From: Myxococcales bacterium | GTDB taxonomy: Bacteria > Myxococcota_A > Polyangia > Polyangiales > Ga0077539 | Assembly: GCA_030652255.1 (NCBI GenBank) | Contig: JAUSAZ010000011.1 | Span: 1 to 64,000 of the forward strand | DNA length: 64,000 nt | Direction of reading: 5' to 3' | Shown here: positions 40,604 through 49,613 of the stretch, one piece after another | How the letters are laid out: each line of letters starts with the position of its first letter | How positions within the stretch are numbered: the stretch's first letter is position 1 | Notes under the pieces: model-generated | Databases searched by the model: none | Told to the model about the DNA's origin: nothing | Seen by the model: the letters and a program-made list of their open reading frames with translations, nothing else | Made by a program: the position numbers and the translations under genes

Positions 40604-43528
40604 CTACCAGAGCCCCTGCGCCGACGCGGCCACGTCCGCGCCGAAGCCCCGCTCGCTCGGCGCCTCCGGGTGCACCCGCTGCGACCATGCGCGGTCGTTG
40701 GCGGGCGCCAGGGTCGTGAGTGCGCCCTGCCGGTAGGCGTCTCGGCCGCCGCCGTCGAGGAAGATCCCCGCCGTCGGCCGCGCGAGGCGCCCCATGTCCG
40801 TGAGCGACTCCAGCGCCGCGTTGCCCAGCGAGAGCACCGCCGCAGCGTCGTAGGTGTCGTCGCCCCCCTCGTCGGCGAAGAGGCCCGCGCCGTTGGCGTT
40901 GCCCGCGCCCAGCGCGAGGTTGGGCACGTGGTAGGTGTCCGCGCCGTCGCCCAGCGCCAGCAGGATACCGAGGGAGAAGTCGTGCCCCGCCCCGGCGGTC
41001 ATGTTCTCCCGCGCGCTCTCCTGGTTGTGCACGTCGACGCCGCCCCCGTCGACCAGCGCGCCGAAGGCGAAGTGCGCCGCGGCCCCCTGCACGTACCAGC
41101 GCGCGTCGTAGCGGTCGTCCCCGGCCGCGTCGAGCAGCAGACCCATACCGCCCCAGTAGCCGGTGCCCTGCGCGAACACCCCGGCGGTGTAGCGGTCGTC
41201 GCCCCCGCGGTCGCGCAGCACGCCGATGCCGCCGGACATGTTGGTGCGGTCGGGGGTGGCGTCGCCGCGCCGCCCGAAGCCCGCCCCCTGGGTGAAGCTG
41301 GAGTTCGACATCGGGCTCTGCGGCGACGGGTGTATCACCGGCGTCACCCGCGAGAGGTACGTGTCGTCGCCCGCGCGGTCGTGGAGCATCCCGACGCCCT
41401 GCACGTAGCCGAAGCCCTGCGCGAAGGCCCAGGCCGAGTACGCGTCGCGTCCGCCCCCGTCGACCAGCACCCCGATGCCCACCACCGCCGCGCCCTGGCC
41501 GCCCGACTCGATGGCGTAGGTGTCGTCGCCGCCGTCGTCGAAGAGCCCGCCCACGCCGAGCGCGCCGAAGCCCTGCGACATGCGCAGCGCGCGGTAGCGG
41601 TCGCGCCCGCCGCCGAGGTCGTAGAGCAGGCCCACCCCGAGGCGGCCGGAGCCCGCGGTGCCGGTGCGGCTCATCGAGGCCGCGACGGCGCCGCCGATGC
41701 GCGCGCGCCCGTCGGCGTCCGAGGGCAGCGTCTCGGGCGTGTCGAGCGCGCCGGGCGACTCGACGTAGCCGTAGGTGTCGTCGCCGCCGAGGTCGATGGC
41801 GACGCTCACGGGCTGCGCGGCGTCGAGGGTGGCGCCCACCGGGGTCGTGTAGGAGTCGTCGCCTCCGAGGTCGAGCAGGAGCAGGGTGCGGCGAAGCTCC
41901 GGGCCGTGGCGGTGCGCTGCGCCGTCGCGGATCACGACCTGCCCCGCGGGCGTCTCGATGGTGAAGCTCGCGCCCATGGTCCCCGCGAAGGATCGCCAGT
42001 CGACGGCCTCGATGGTCGCCGCGAGCGCGGCCGCTTCGCGCGCGGGCAGGGTCACCTCCCCGAGCACCACCGCGAGGTCTTCGGGGCTGGCGAAGTTCGG
42101 CCGCGAGTCGGGGCGGTTGGTGGGCAGCACCAGGTGGGGCGCGATGCGAAAGAGGTGCGCCCGCTCGTCGTCCGAGGGGAAGCGCGCGAGGCCGCGGTCG
42201 CGCGCGTCGGCGGCCGTGAGCGCGGCGCGGAGCACCCTGGCGACCGCGGCCTGTAGCGCGACGGGCACATCTGCCGCGTCGGCGACGGCGGCCGCGCGCT
42301 CGAAGCTCGCCCCGCCACGGGTCGCCCAGGCCTCGACCGCGTCGACCAGCGGCGCGTCCCCGCCCGCCGCCTGCGCGGGCATCGGCGCCGGGAGCGCGTA
42401 GACCTCCCCCGTGGCGCGCAGCCCCGCTGCCGCACGGATCGCCCCGGAGAGCGTCTCCGACGCCCCGTCGATGGCGGGGCCGAGGTCGCGTGCCCAGCGC
42501 GCCCCGGCGAGCCAGTCGCGGTGCACCCGGTCGAAGACGGGCAGCCGGAAGCGGTCGCGCGTCACGAAGGCCCCGAAGGCGTCGAGCGTGGCGGCGCTGA
42601 AGAAGAGGTCGCAGCGGTCCCACGGGGCGGCGGGGTCGGCGCGCAGGGCGAGGTCGAGCGCCTGCTCGCGGGGCTCGAAGCCGCAGCGGCACCCGTCGGG
42701 CACACACACCCGCTGCCCGGCGTCGCAGCGGGCGCCCCCGCCGCAGTCGGCGTCGCTCGCGCACGAGGCCGTGCAGAAGCCTCGCAGCGACGGGCTCGAC
42801 GGCGTCACGCAGCGCAGCCCCGACGGGCATGCGACCCCCGCGTCGCCGCCGCAGGGTGCGTTGACGCCCCGCGCGTCGATGGCGCCGTTGCCGCAGGCGT
42901 CGGGGCCGATGCGGTCGTCGGGGACGCACGCGCGTACGGGCTCACCGCCGGGGGTGCGCAGGTCGCGGCAGCGCCGGGCGCCGTCCTCGCAGTCGGCGTC
43001 GGTGAGGCACGCCCCGAGACACACGTCGCCCGCGCGGCCGACGGAGGGGCGCGTGGCGTCGAGGTCGACGCAGCGGTCATAGCGGCCGATGCAGCCTCCC
43101 GTCGGGCACGCGGCGCCGCGGCGGCTCTCCGTCGGAACACACCCCGCGAGCGCGTCGGGGGTGCACACCCGGTTGCCCGCGGCGTCGTCCCGGCAGGTGG
43201 CGGGGACGGCCGCGGCGCAGCGCTCGCCCGCCACGGGGCACACGAGGCGGCACTCCCGCAGGCCCGGGGCGCGGGTCGGGTCGACGGCGGCGCACACGCT
43301 CCCGTCGTCGCCGCACTCGGCGTCGGCGCGGCAGGGGCGGCAGGTGCGCGGCGGCGCGGCGGTGACCTCCACGGCGGGCGCGTCCACCGCGGCCTCGGGC
43401 GCATCGACGGAGGGCGCATCGACGGCCGGCGCGTCGAGGGCCGCGTCGGCGCTCGGCACCACGACCGCGGGCGCGTCGTCGCAGGCGAGGGCGGCGCTGA
43501 CGAGGAGGCCGAGGGGGAGGAGTCGCAT
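40604..43528 (-). CDS. 974-aa lipoprotein with Cys-rich part and GGDDTY repeat solenoid
   Basis: Lipoprotein signal (LLVSAALACDDA), an Asp/Ala/Val linker to ~60, and a Cys-rich part (62-290) with several CxxDxxC spacings. A helical middle (~290-540) follows. Then come twelve degenerate repeats (~555-935) of the form DxGGDDTYxxxxxxQGxGxxxGxGxLxD, e.g. LDLGGDDSY, FDDGGDDTY, RDRGGDDRY, LDGGGRDAY. The Gly/Asp turns resemble calcium-binding beta-roll proteins, but the sequence does not match the classical RTX nonapeptide. I do not recognise the family. It is directly followed by a ferredoxin gene in the same transcript. A role as a surface solenoid is inferred. Confidence 0.85.
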   Translation of the reverse strand: MRLLPLGLLVSAALACDDAPAVVVPSADAALDAPAVDAPSVDAPEAAVDAPAVEVTAAPPRTCRPCRADAECGDDGSVCAAVDPTRAPGLRECRLVCPVAGERCAAAVPATCRDDAAGNRVCTPDALAGCVPTESRRGAACPTGGCIGRYDRCVDLDATRPSVGRAGDVCLGACLTDADCEDGARRCRDLRTPGGEPVRACVPDDRIGPDACGNGAIDARGVNAPCGGDAGVACPSGLRCVTPSSPSLRGFCTASCASDADCGGGARCDAGQRVCVPDGCRCGFEPREQALDLALRADPAAPWDRCDLFFSAATLDAFGAFVTRDRFRLPVFDRVHRDWLAGARWARDLGPAIDGASETLSGAIRAAAGLRATGEVYALPAPMPAQAAGGDAPLVDAVEAWATRGGASFERAAAVADAADVPVALQAAVARVLRAALTAADARDRGLARFPSDDERAHLFRIAPHLVLPTNRPDSRPNFASPEDLAVVLGEVTLPAREAAALAATIEAVDWRSFAGTMGASFTIETPAGQVVIRDGAAHRHGPELRRTLLLLDLGGDDSYTTPVGATLDAAQPVSVAIDLGGDDTYGYVESPGALDTPETLPSDADGRARIGGAVAASMSRTGTAGSGRLGVGLLYDLGGGRDRYRALRMSQGFGALGVGGLFDDGGDDTYAIESGGQGAAVVGIGVLVDGGGRDAYSAWAFAQGFGYVQGVGMLHDRAGDDTYLSRVTPVIHPSPQSPMSNSSFTQGAGFGRRGDATPDRTNMSGGIGVLRDRGGDDRYTAGVFAQGTGYWGGMGLLLDAAGDDRYDARWYVQGAAAHFAFGALVDGGGVDVHNQESARENMTAGAGHDFSLGILLALGDGADTYHVPNLALGAGNANGAGLFADEGGDDTYDAAAVLSLGNAALESLTDMGRLARPTAGIFLDGGGRDAYRQGALTTLAPANDRAWSQRVHPEAPSERGFGADVAASAQGLW

Positions 43529-43648
43529 GGAAGGCGGAGGTTACCAGCGCGACGAAGGCGTGACATAGAGTGCGCGGCCCCGCGACCAGGGACCCCAGTG
43601 AGCCCCAACGACGGCGCGGACGCGGCCGAGAGATGACGGAGACGATTG

Positions 43649-44599
43649 ATGGATGAGACGCAGCCGACCGCACCGGTGAACGTGAGCGAGCGCGAGGCGA
43701 CGGACCTCGCGGTGATGGCGCTCGACGCGGCGGCGTGGTCGGCGGCCCAGGGCGCCCGGCCGGAGGGGGTCGTGCGCTGCGATCCGGCGTGGTTTCGCAC
43801 GGTGGAGCTGCCCCGGGTGCGCGGCGCGGTGGAGCGCGTGCTGATGGGCCGCCACCCCGACCACGGGCTCGACCTGCTGCTGGAGGTGGGGGCGCTCGAC
43901 GCGCTGCTGCCCGAGGTGAAGGCGATGGTGGGCTTCGGCGACGGCGAGTGGCGCCACAAGGACGTCTGGAAGCACACCAAGCAGGTGGTGCTACAGGCGG
44001 TGCCCCGCACGGAGGTGCGCTGGGCGGCGCTGCTGCACGACATCGGCAAGGTGAAGACCCGGCGCATCGAGGCCAACGGCGAGGTGCACTTCTTCGGGCA
44101 CGCGGAGGTCGGGGCGTCGATGTTCGACCGGATGCAGCGGCGCATTCCCCTCTTCACGGGCGAGGAGGCGCTGTCGCGCTCGGTACGCTTCCTGATCCTC
44201 CACCACCTGCGGGCGAGCGCCTACGAGCCGGGGTGGACCGACTCCGCCGTGCGGCGCTTCGCGAAGGAGATGGGCGGCGGGCTCTGCGACCTGCTCGACC
44301 TGTCCCGGGCCGACATCACCACCAAGCGCCCGGAGAAGAAGAAGCGCGGCCTCGACGCCATCTCCGAGCTCGCGCGGCGGGTGCGGGAGATCCAGGAGAT
44401 GGACGCGAAGGTTCCGCCGCTGCCGAAGGGCCTCGGCACGGCCATCTCCGCGCGCTTCGGGGTGCCGCCCTCGCCCGCCCTCGGCAACCTGATGAAGGTG
44501 CTGAAGGAGCGCGTGGACAACGGCGACCTCGAGGCCCAGCGCGACAACGACTACTACCTCGACCACATCGCGGCCGAGGGCCTCGTCCCGACGAAGTAG
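43649..44599 (+). CDS. HD-domain protein like the C-terminal half of CCA-adding enzymes
   Basis: A 316-aa cytoplasmic protein. Residues ~45-110 (AVERVLMGRHPDHGLDLLL, LLPEVKAMVGFGDGEWRHKD) resemble the neck/body of tRNA nucleotidyltransferases. An HD phosphohydrolase region follows (WKHTKQV, AALLHDIGKVKTRR, FFGHAEVGA, FLILHHLRAS). The N-terminal nucleotidyltransferase head is missing, so it should not add CCA. It may hydrolyse a nucleotide phosphate. ATG 43649 (MDETQPT) is the first likely start. Divergent from the 974-aa lipoprotein gene. Confidence 0.85.
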   Translation: MDETQPTAPVNVSEREATDLAVMALDAAAWSAAQGARPEGVVRCDPAWFRTVELPRVRGAVERVLMGRHPDHGLDLLLEVGALDALLPEVKAMVGFGDGEWRHKDVWKHTKQVVLQAVPRTEVRWAALLHDIGKVKTRRIEANGEVHFFGHAEVGASMFDRMQRRIPLFTGEEALSRSVRFLILHHLRASAYEPGWTDSAVRRFAKEMGGGLCDLLDLSRADITTKRPEKKKRGLDAISELARRVREIQEMDAKVPPLPKGLGTAISARFGVPPSPALGNLMKVLKERVDNGDLEAQRDNDYYLDHIAAEGLVPTK

Positions 44600-44606
44600 G
44601 CTTCGC

Positions 44607-45542
44607 TCAGCCCGTCTGCCCCGCGCCGTCGGGCAGCTCGGCGTCCTCGAAGCGCTCGCGCGCAGCGTTCCAGACGCGGGCGTGGGCGCGCACCAGGCCG
44701 CTCGCGCGGTCGATCTCGTAGAGGTTGTACGAGGCCATCTTCTCGTGGTCGTGGTGCACCAGCGAGGCGCTCGTCGCGCCCAGACGGTGGAGCGTCCCGC
44801 CGCGCGCGCCGGCGACCTTCTCGTGACCGCGGCGGTGCCAGTGGCCGTGCAGGGCGAGCACGTCGCGGCCGTGGTCGAGCGAGGCGCGAAACTCCGCGAG
44901 GTCTTCGAGCCCGCGCAGCGCCGGGGCGAGGCGCCCGCGCGGGTCGACGAAGGGGTGGTGGCTCAGCACCACGGGCACCCGCGACATCACCTCCGGGTGC
45001 GCGAGGGCCGCGCGCAGGGCGCCGCGCTGGGCGTCGCCGAGGCGCCCGGACGCGACGAGGGGAAGCCGCGGAACGGCCGACGAGAGCCCGATGAGGGCGA
45101 GGTCGTCGCGCAGGCGCACGAAGGGGAAGCGCCCGCCGGGGAGGTCGACGGCGAGGTCGAGGTCGCTCGTGATGTACTTATGGAAGAAGCTCGCGAAGCG
45201 CCCCGAGCGGCGCGCGCCGTCGGTGTAGAGGTCGTGGTTGCCGGGGATGACGCTCACCTGCTCGGGGTCGAGGCCGAGGCGCTCGATCATGGCGCGGGCG
45301 GCCTCGAACTCGGGCTCGAGCGCGAGGTTGGTGAGGTCGCCGGTGATGGCGACGTGGTCGGGCGCGAGGGCGCGCAGGTCGGCCATCATGGCCTCGACCA
45401 CGGCGGGCCGGTGCTTGTGGCCGCGCTTGAGGCGGAGGTTGATCCAGCCCGTGAGGCGCTTGTTGAGCAGCATCCGGTGGAGGGGGACGCCGCGGAGGTC
45501 GAGGACGTGCGGGTCGGAGAGGTGCGCGAGGAGGGTGGACAT
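44607..45542 (-). CDS. Calcineurin-like metallophosphoesterase
   Basis: A 311-aa protein with the five metallophosphoesterase motifs: HLSDPHV, ITGDLTN, PGNHDLY, LSHHPFV and LHGHWHRRG. It is a hydrolase of phosphomono- or diesters using two metals. The spacing is like that of the CpdA/Icc or lipid-phosphatase families, but the substrate is not decided by the sequence. The start is ATG 45542. Convergent with the HD gene at a seven-base gap, and divergent from the CoA-transferase operon across a repeat-bearing intergenic region. Confidence 0.9.
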   Translation of the reverse strand: MSTLLAHLSDPHVLDLRGVPLHRMLLNKRLTGWINLRLKRGHKHRPAVVEAMMADLRALAPDHVAITGDLTNLALEPEFEAARAMIERLGLDPEQVSVIPGNHDLYTDGARRSGRFASFFHKYITSDLDLAVDLPGGRFPFVRLRDDLALIGLSSAVPRLPLVASGRLGDAQRGALRAALAHPEVMSRVPVVLSHHPFVDPRGRLAPALRGLEDLAEFRASLDHGRDVLALHGHWHRRGHEKVAGARGGTLHRLGATSASLVHHDHEKMASYNLYEIDRASGLVRAHARVWNAARERFEDAELPDGAGQTG

Positions 45543-45909
45543 CGCGGGTGCACGCTAGCACCGCACCGCAGGAGGGCTGACAGGTTGAGCGGAGCGCCCG
45601 CCCGCGCGGTGTGCCGCTGCGGCAGTCGAAGGGGCCGCTGGGGTGCGTGCGTCGGGAAGAAGAACCGCAAGGGTCGCAAGGGTCGCAAGGGAGGAGGCAG
45701 CGTCTTCCCTGCGACGATGAGGGCATCGATGAGATCGTCATTCCCTTGCGACCCTTGCGACCCTTTGCGGTTCTCTTCCCGACGCGTCGCGACCAGCGCG
45801 GAGGGGGCGGGCTGTGCGCTGGGGCGTTGACACCGCTCGCGGGGCAGTGGCGATATGCGCGCCGCTGCCGCGGACTGGCGCGGGCCCAGCACCAACGAAG
45901 GGTTGAGCG
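45543..45909. other. Divergent intergenic region with a large inverted repeat (367 bases)
   Basis: Between the metallophosphoesterase (left) and CoA-transferase (right) genes. No gene is evident. It carries the 41-bp near-perfect inverted repeat at 45651-45783. Both promoters must lie outside or through it. Confidence 0.7.
45651..45783. repeat. 41-bp near-perfect inverted repeat of CCCTTGCGA units
   Basis: The left arm 45651-45691 reads GTCGGGAAGAAGAACCGCAA then repeated GGGTCGCAA. The right arm 45743-45783 is its reverse complement except for two single-base shifts. The spacer (51 bases) has its own small palindromes (GACGAT...ATCGTC; CGATGAGGGCATCG). The related solo arm is at 101-140. No ORF of conviction lies in it; SQGSQG-type peptides are its conceptual translation. 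It is a REP/MITE-like element. Confidence 0.85.
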
Positions 45910-46659
45910 ATGGACAAGGTCTTGGCCGACGCTGACACGGCGTGCGCGGACATCCCGGAGGGCGCGAAGGTGCTCGCCGGGGGCTTCGGGCTGTGCGGCA
46001 TTCCGGAGAACAGCATCGGGGCGCTGCGCCGCATGGGGACGCGCGATCTCTGGGTGGTGAGCAACAACTGCGGCGTCGACGACTGGGGCCTCGGGCTGCT
46101 GCTCGGCAACAAGCAGCTGCGCAAGATGACCAGCAGCTACGTCGGCGAGAACAAGGAGTTCGAGCGGCAGTTCTTGAGCGGCGAGCTGGAGGTCGAGCTG
46201 GTGCCGCAGGGCACGCTGGCCGAGCGGCTGCGCGCTGGGGGCTCTGGCATCCCGGCCTTCTTCACCCCGGCGGGCGTCGGCACGCAGGTGGCCGACGGCG
46301 GGCTCCCGATGCTCTACGGGCCGGGCGGGGCCATCCGCAAGGCGAGCGAGAAGAAGGAGGTGCGGGTGTTCGACGGCCGCGAGTACGTGATGGAGCGCGC
46401 CATCACCGGCGACTTCGCCATCGTGAAGGCGTGGAAGGGCGACCGGCACGGCAACCTCTTGTTTCGCGCGAGCTCGCGCAACTTCAACCCGCTCTGCGCG
46501 ATGGCCGCGAAGGTGACCATCGCGGAGGTCGAGGAGCTCGTCGAGCCGGGCCAGATCGAGCCCGACCAGGTGCACCTGCCGGGGGTGTTCGTGCAGCGGG
46601 TGTTCGTGGGACGGGATTACCAGAAGCGCATCGAGCGCCGCACGGTGCAGAAGGGATGA
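45910..46659 (+). CDS. 3-oxoacid CoA-transferase subunit A
   Basis: A 249-aa subunit (usual length about 230-240). Together with the next gene it moves CoA from succinyl-CoA (or a similar donor) to acetoacetate or another 3-keto acid, feeding ketone and fatty-acid breakdown. Motifs: [29 protein letters not shown] and [19 protein letters not shown] 45910 has GGGTTGAGCG upstream. The stop overlaps the B-subunit start (ATGA). Confidence 0.95.
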   Translation: MDKVLADADTACADIPEGAKVLAGGFGLCGIPENSIGALRRMGTRDLWVVSNNCGVDDWGLGLLLGNKQLRKMTSSYVGENKEFERQFLSGELEVELVPQGTLAERLRAGGSGIPAFFTPAGVGTQVADGGLPMLYGPGGAIRKASEKKEVRVFDGREYVMERAITGDFAIVKAWKGDRHGNLLFRASSRNFNPLCAMAAKVTIAEVEELVEPGQIEPDQVHLPGVFVQRVFVGRDYQKRIERRTVQKG

Positions 46660-47318
46660 GCGCCATGTTGACCAGGGAACAGATCGCCCGGCGCGTCGCC
46701 CGCGAGCTGCGCGACGGCTTCTACGTGAACCTCGGCATCGGGATGCCGACGCTGGTGCCCAACTACGTGGCGCCCGGCGTCGAGGTGGTGCTCCAGAGCG
46801 AGAACGGGGTGCTGGGCGTCGGGCCGTACCCGCGCGCCGACGCGGTCGACCCCGACCTCATCAACGCCGGCAAGGAGACCATCACGGTCATCCCCGGGGC
46901 GAGCTACTTCGACAGCGCGCAGAGCTTCTCGATGATCCGCGGCGGGCACATCGACCTGGCCATCCTCGGGGCGATGCAGGTGAGCGAGACCGGCGACCTG
47001 GCCAACTGGATGATCCCCGGCAAGATGGTCAAGGGCATGGGCGGCGCGATGGACCTCGTGCACGGCGCCCGCCGGGTGATCGTGATGATGGAGCACTTCG
47101 CCAAGGACGGCGGGCTGAAGATCGTCAAGCAGTGCAACCTGCCGCTGACGGGCCGCAAGGTGGTCCACCGTATCATCACCGACATGGCCGTCATCGACGT
47201 CACGCCCGACGGGCTGGTGCTGAAGGAGCTCGCCCCCGGCGTGAGCGCGCGCGAGGTGCAGGAGAAGACCGAGGCCACGCTGCGGGCGGCGCCGGACCTC
47301 TGCGAGATGGAACTCTGA
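46656..47318 (+). CDS. 3-oxoacid CoA-transferase subunit B
   Basis: A 220-aa subunit carrying the catalytic Glu in SENGVLGVG (near residue 49). Also typical are [34 protein letters not shown] and [17 protein letters not shown] 46656 overlaps the A-subunit stop (ATGA); the internal ATG 46665 is the alternative. The pair forms the complete transferase, in one transcript. It ends 22 bases before the convergent OmpA-like gene. Confidence 0.96.
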   Translation: MSAMLTREQIARRVARELRDGFYVNLGIGMPTLVPNYVAPGVEVVLQSENGVLGVGPYPRADAVDPDLINAGKETITVIPGASYFDSAQSFSMIRGGHIDLAILGAMQVSETGDLANWMIPGKMVKGMGGAMDLVHGARRVIVMMEHFAKDGGLKIVKQCNLPLTGRKVVHRIITDMAVIDVTPDGLVLKELAPGVSAREVQEKTEATLRAAPDLCEMEL

Positions 47319-47340
47319 CCGCCCCCCTCTCCCGCGACGC

Positions 47341-48819
47341 TCACGGCGCCGCGGGCTGACTCCGCTCCAGCACCAGGAACTCCACCCGGCGGTTCATCGC
47401 CCGCCCCTCGGCGGTGCGGTTGTCCACCAGCGGAACCTCCCGCCCATAGCCCCGGGCGACCAGCCGCGACGGGGCGATGCCGCGCCCCACGAGCCACGCC
47501 CGGATGGACTCCGCGCGCTGCTGCGAGAGCCGCTGGTTGTAGCCCTGGCCCGCCCGGTCGTCGGTGTGGCCCTGTATCTCCAGGCGCACGATCTCGGGGT
47601 GCGCCTCGAGCACCGCCGCGACCTCCGTGAGCAGCGGCGCGCTCTCCGGGCGGATGCGCGCGCGGTCGACGTCGAAGCGCGGCTGCTGGGTGATCACCAC
47701 GTGGTCGGCGGTGACGTACACCCGCGGGCACCCGTTGGTGGCGGGGTCGTCGGACGCGGGCCCCGGGTCGTCGGGGCAGTGGTCGGTCTCGTTGACGACG
47801 CCGTCGTGGTCGCGGTCGGGGTCGGGCGGCGGGGGCGGTGGCGGCTCGACGACCGGCGGCGGCTCCGGCGGAACCACCCGCTCGACGAAGGGGCACCCCC
47901 GGCGGCGCGAGTCGGGGCGCGCGCCCGCGGGCACGTCGGGGCAGAGGTCGTCGGCGTCGGGCACGGCGTCGTGGTCGCGATCGCGCACGGCTACCACGGG
48001 CTCGGCGGGCTGCGGCGCGAAGCCCACGAGCCCGACGATGCGCAGGTCGGCGGAGCCCTCGCCGTCGAGCAGGCGCGGTCCCGCGGCGACGCCCACCGCG
48101 ACGCCCCCGCGGCCGACGAAGTGCACGCCCGCGAGGGCTTCGAGCGAGAGGGCGCCGTTGGCGAGGGGGTTGGCGAGCAGCGTCTCGAAGCTGGCCTCGA
48201 GGGCGATGAGCACCCGTGCCACGACGGGGATGGTGACCCCCGCGCGGGCGAGGAGCTGGTGCTCCCAGCCGGGTCGGATGGCGACGCCGACGTTGGCGGC
48301 GAAGATGAAGTCGCGCGCGTTGGTGAGCTCGAAGAGCACCCGGGGGATGACCCCGACCGCGCCGTCGCCCGCGTTGGCCGCGCCGTCGCCCGTCGGGAGC
48401 AGCAGCGTGGTGGCGAGGGCGAGGCGGCCCGATCCGCGGCGCGCGGGGCCGAGCACGCGCACCCGGGCGTCGACGCGCAGGTCGCCCGGGGCGAGCGACG
48501 AGGAGGCCCCGGCGAGCTGCTGGTCGAGCACGACGGGCATCACGACGCCAAGCTGCACGCGGTCGAAGAGGCCGAGCGTGGCGGCGAGGTGCGCGGTGGT
48601 GCGCCGCTCGATGGGGACGACGGCGAGCGCGCGGGCCCAGTCGACGGCGACGAGGGCGCCGACGCGCAGGTGGGGCGTGACGAGGGAGCGCTCGGTGGCG
48701 TTGAGGTCCTCGGCGGAGGCTGGGGCGGCGTAGCGGCTGACGGACCAGCCCTGCGCCTGGGCGCCGAGGGGTATGGAAGAAAGCGCGAGCGCGAGGACGA
48801 ACGGTCTCACGGGGCGCAC
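47341..48819 (-). CDS. OmpA-family outer-membrane protein with Pro-rich linker
   Basis: A 492-aa exported protein. A signal (VLALALSSIPLGAQAQ) is followed by a beta-rich barrel-like part (~20-280) and two TSP3-type calcium loops (DRDHDAVPDADDLCPD, DRDHDGVVNETDHCPDD) flanking a proline-rich linker. A C-terminal OmpA peptidoglycan-binding domain follows (IQGHTDDRAGQGYNQRLS, RAESIRAWLVGRGI). It ties the outer membrane to peptidoglycan. GTG 48819 and GTG 48810 are both possible starts; I use 48819. Confidence 0.9.
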   Translation of the reverse strand: MRPVRPFVLALALSSIPLGAQAQGWSVSRYAAPASAEDLNATERSLVTPHLRVGALVAVDWARALAVVPIERRTTAHLAATLGLFDRVQLGVVMPVVLDQQLAGASSSLAPGDLRVDARVRVLGPARRGSGRLALATTLLLPTGDGAANAGDGAVGVIPRVLFELTNARDFIFAANVGVAIRPGWEHQLLARAGVTIPVVARVLIALEASFETLLANPLANGALSLEALAGVHFVGRGGVAVGVAAGPRLLDGEGSADLRIVGLVGFAPQPAEPVVAVRDRDHDAVPDADDLCPDVPAGARPDSRRRGCPFVERVVPPEPPPVVEPPPPPPPDPDRDHDGVVNETDHCPDDPGPASDDPATNGCPRVYVTADHVVITQQPRFDVDRARIRPESAPLLTEVAAVLEAHPEIVRLEIQGHTDDRAGQGYNQRLSQQRAESIRAWLVGRGIAPSRLVARGYGREVPLVDNRTAEGRAMNRRVEFLVLERSQPAAP

Positions 48820-48897
48820 GGTGCCGCGTCTCGACGGCGCAGGGAAGCGGCGTGTGCGCTCGCGCGGCGGGCGCCGAAGTGATATCGGCGAGGGCCT

Positions 48898-49599
48898 ATG
48901 GGCGCACAGTGGAAGCAGAAGGGCCGGGAGCTCGCGGCGAACGCCAAGGGCAAGGTGATGACCAAGCTCACCAAGGAGATCATGATCGCGGCGCGAGACG
49001 GGGCCGACCCGAGCGGCAACTCGCGGCTGCGCATGGCCCTCGACGCGGCCCGCAAGGCGTCGATGACCAAGGACACGATGGAGCGCGCCATCAAGAAGGG
49101 CGCCGGGATGCTCGACGAGGGACTCACCTTCGACACGGTGACCTACGAGGGCTTCACGCCCCACCAGGTGCCGGTGATCGTCGAGTGCCTCACCGACAAC
49201 CGCAACCGCACCTCGGCCAACGTGCGCATCCTCTTCAAGAAGGGGCAGATCGCGGCGGCGGGGGCGGTGTCCTGGGACTTCGCGCGGCTGGGCGCGGTCG
49301 AGGCGACGCCCCCGACGGGCGCGAAGGTCGACCCCGAGGAGGCCGCCATCGAGTGCGGCGCGCAGGACCTCGAGGCGGGCGATGACGGCAGCACGGTGTT
49401 CTACACCGAGCCCACGGACCTCGACCTGGTCTCCAAGGCCCTCGCCGAGCGCAAGTGGGCGGTGTCGTCCGCGAAGCTCATCTGGAAGGCGAAGAACCCC
49501 GTCACGGTCGACGACGCCCAGCGCGCCGAGGTGGAGGCCTTCCTCGCCGCCCTCGACGACGACGACGACGTGCAGACGCTCTTCGTCGGCCTCGCCTGA
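48898..49599 (+). CDS. YebC/TACO1-family protein (YeeN-like N-terminus)
   Basis: A 233-aa protein of the YebC family of DNA- or translation-regulating proteins. The start reads MGAQWKQKGRELAANAKGKV, the YeeN-type beginning, instead of the canonical MAGHSKWANIKHRK. The body has the family pattern GNSRLRMALDAARKASMTKDT, YEGFTPHQVPVIVECLTDN and FKKGQIAAAGAVSWDF. The tail ends in poly-Asp. Family members help ribosomes through difficult motifs or regulate transcription. ATG 48898 follows GGCGAGGG. Confidence 0.9.
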   Translation: MGAQWKQKGRELAANAKGKVMTKLTKEIMIAARDGADPSGNSRLRMALDAARKASMTKDTMERAIKKGAGMLDEGLTFDTVTYEGFTPHQVPVIVECLTDNRNRTSANVRILFKKGQIAAAGAVSWDFARLGAVEATPPTGAKVDPEEAAIECGAQDLEAGDDGSTVFYTEPTDLDLVSKALAERKWAVSSAKLIWKAKNPVTVDDAQRAEVEAFLAALDDDDDVQTLFVGLA

Positions 49600-49613
49600 A
49601 GCACGTGGGTGCG

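Noticed and set aside
45386..45895. Minus-strand ORF across the inverted repeat
   Set aside because: It consists mostly of repeat-derived residues (PLRPLRPLRFF, SQGSQG) and overlaps the metallophosphoesterase in another frame.
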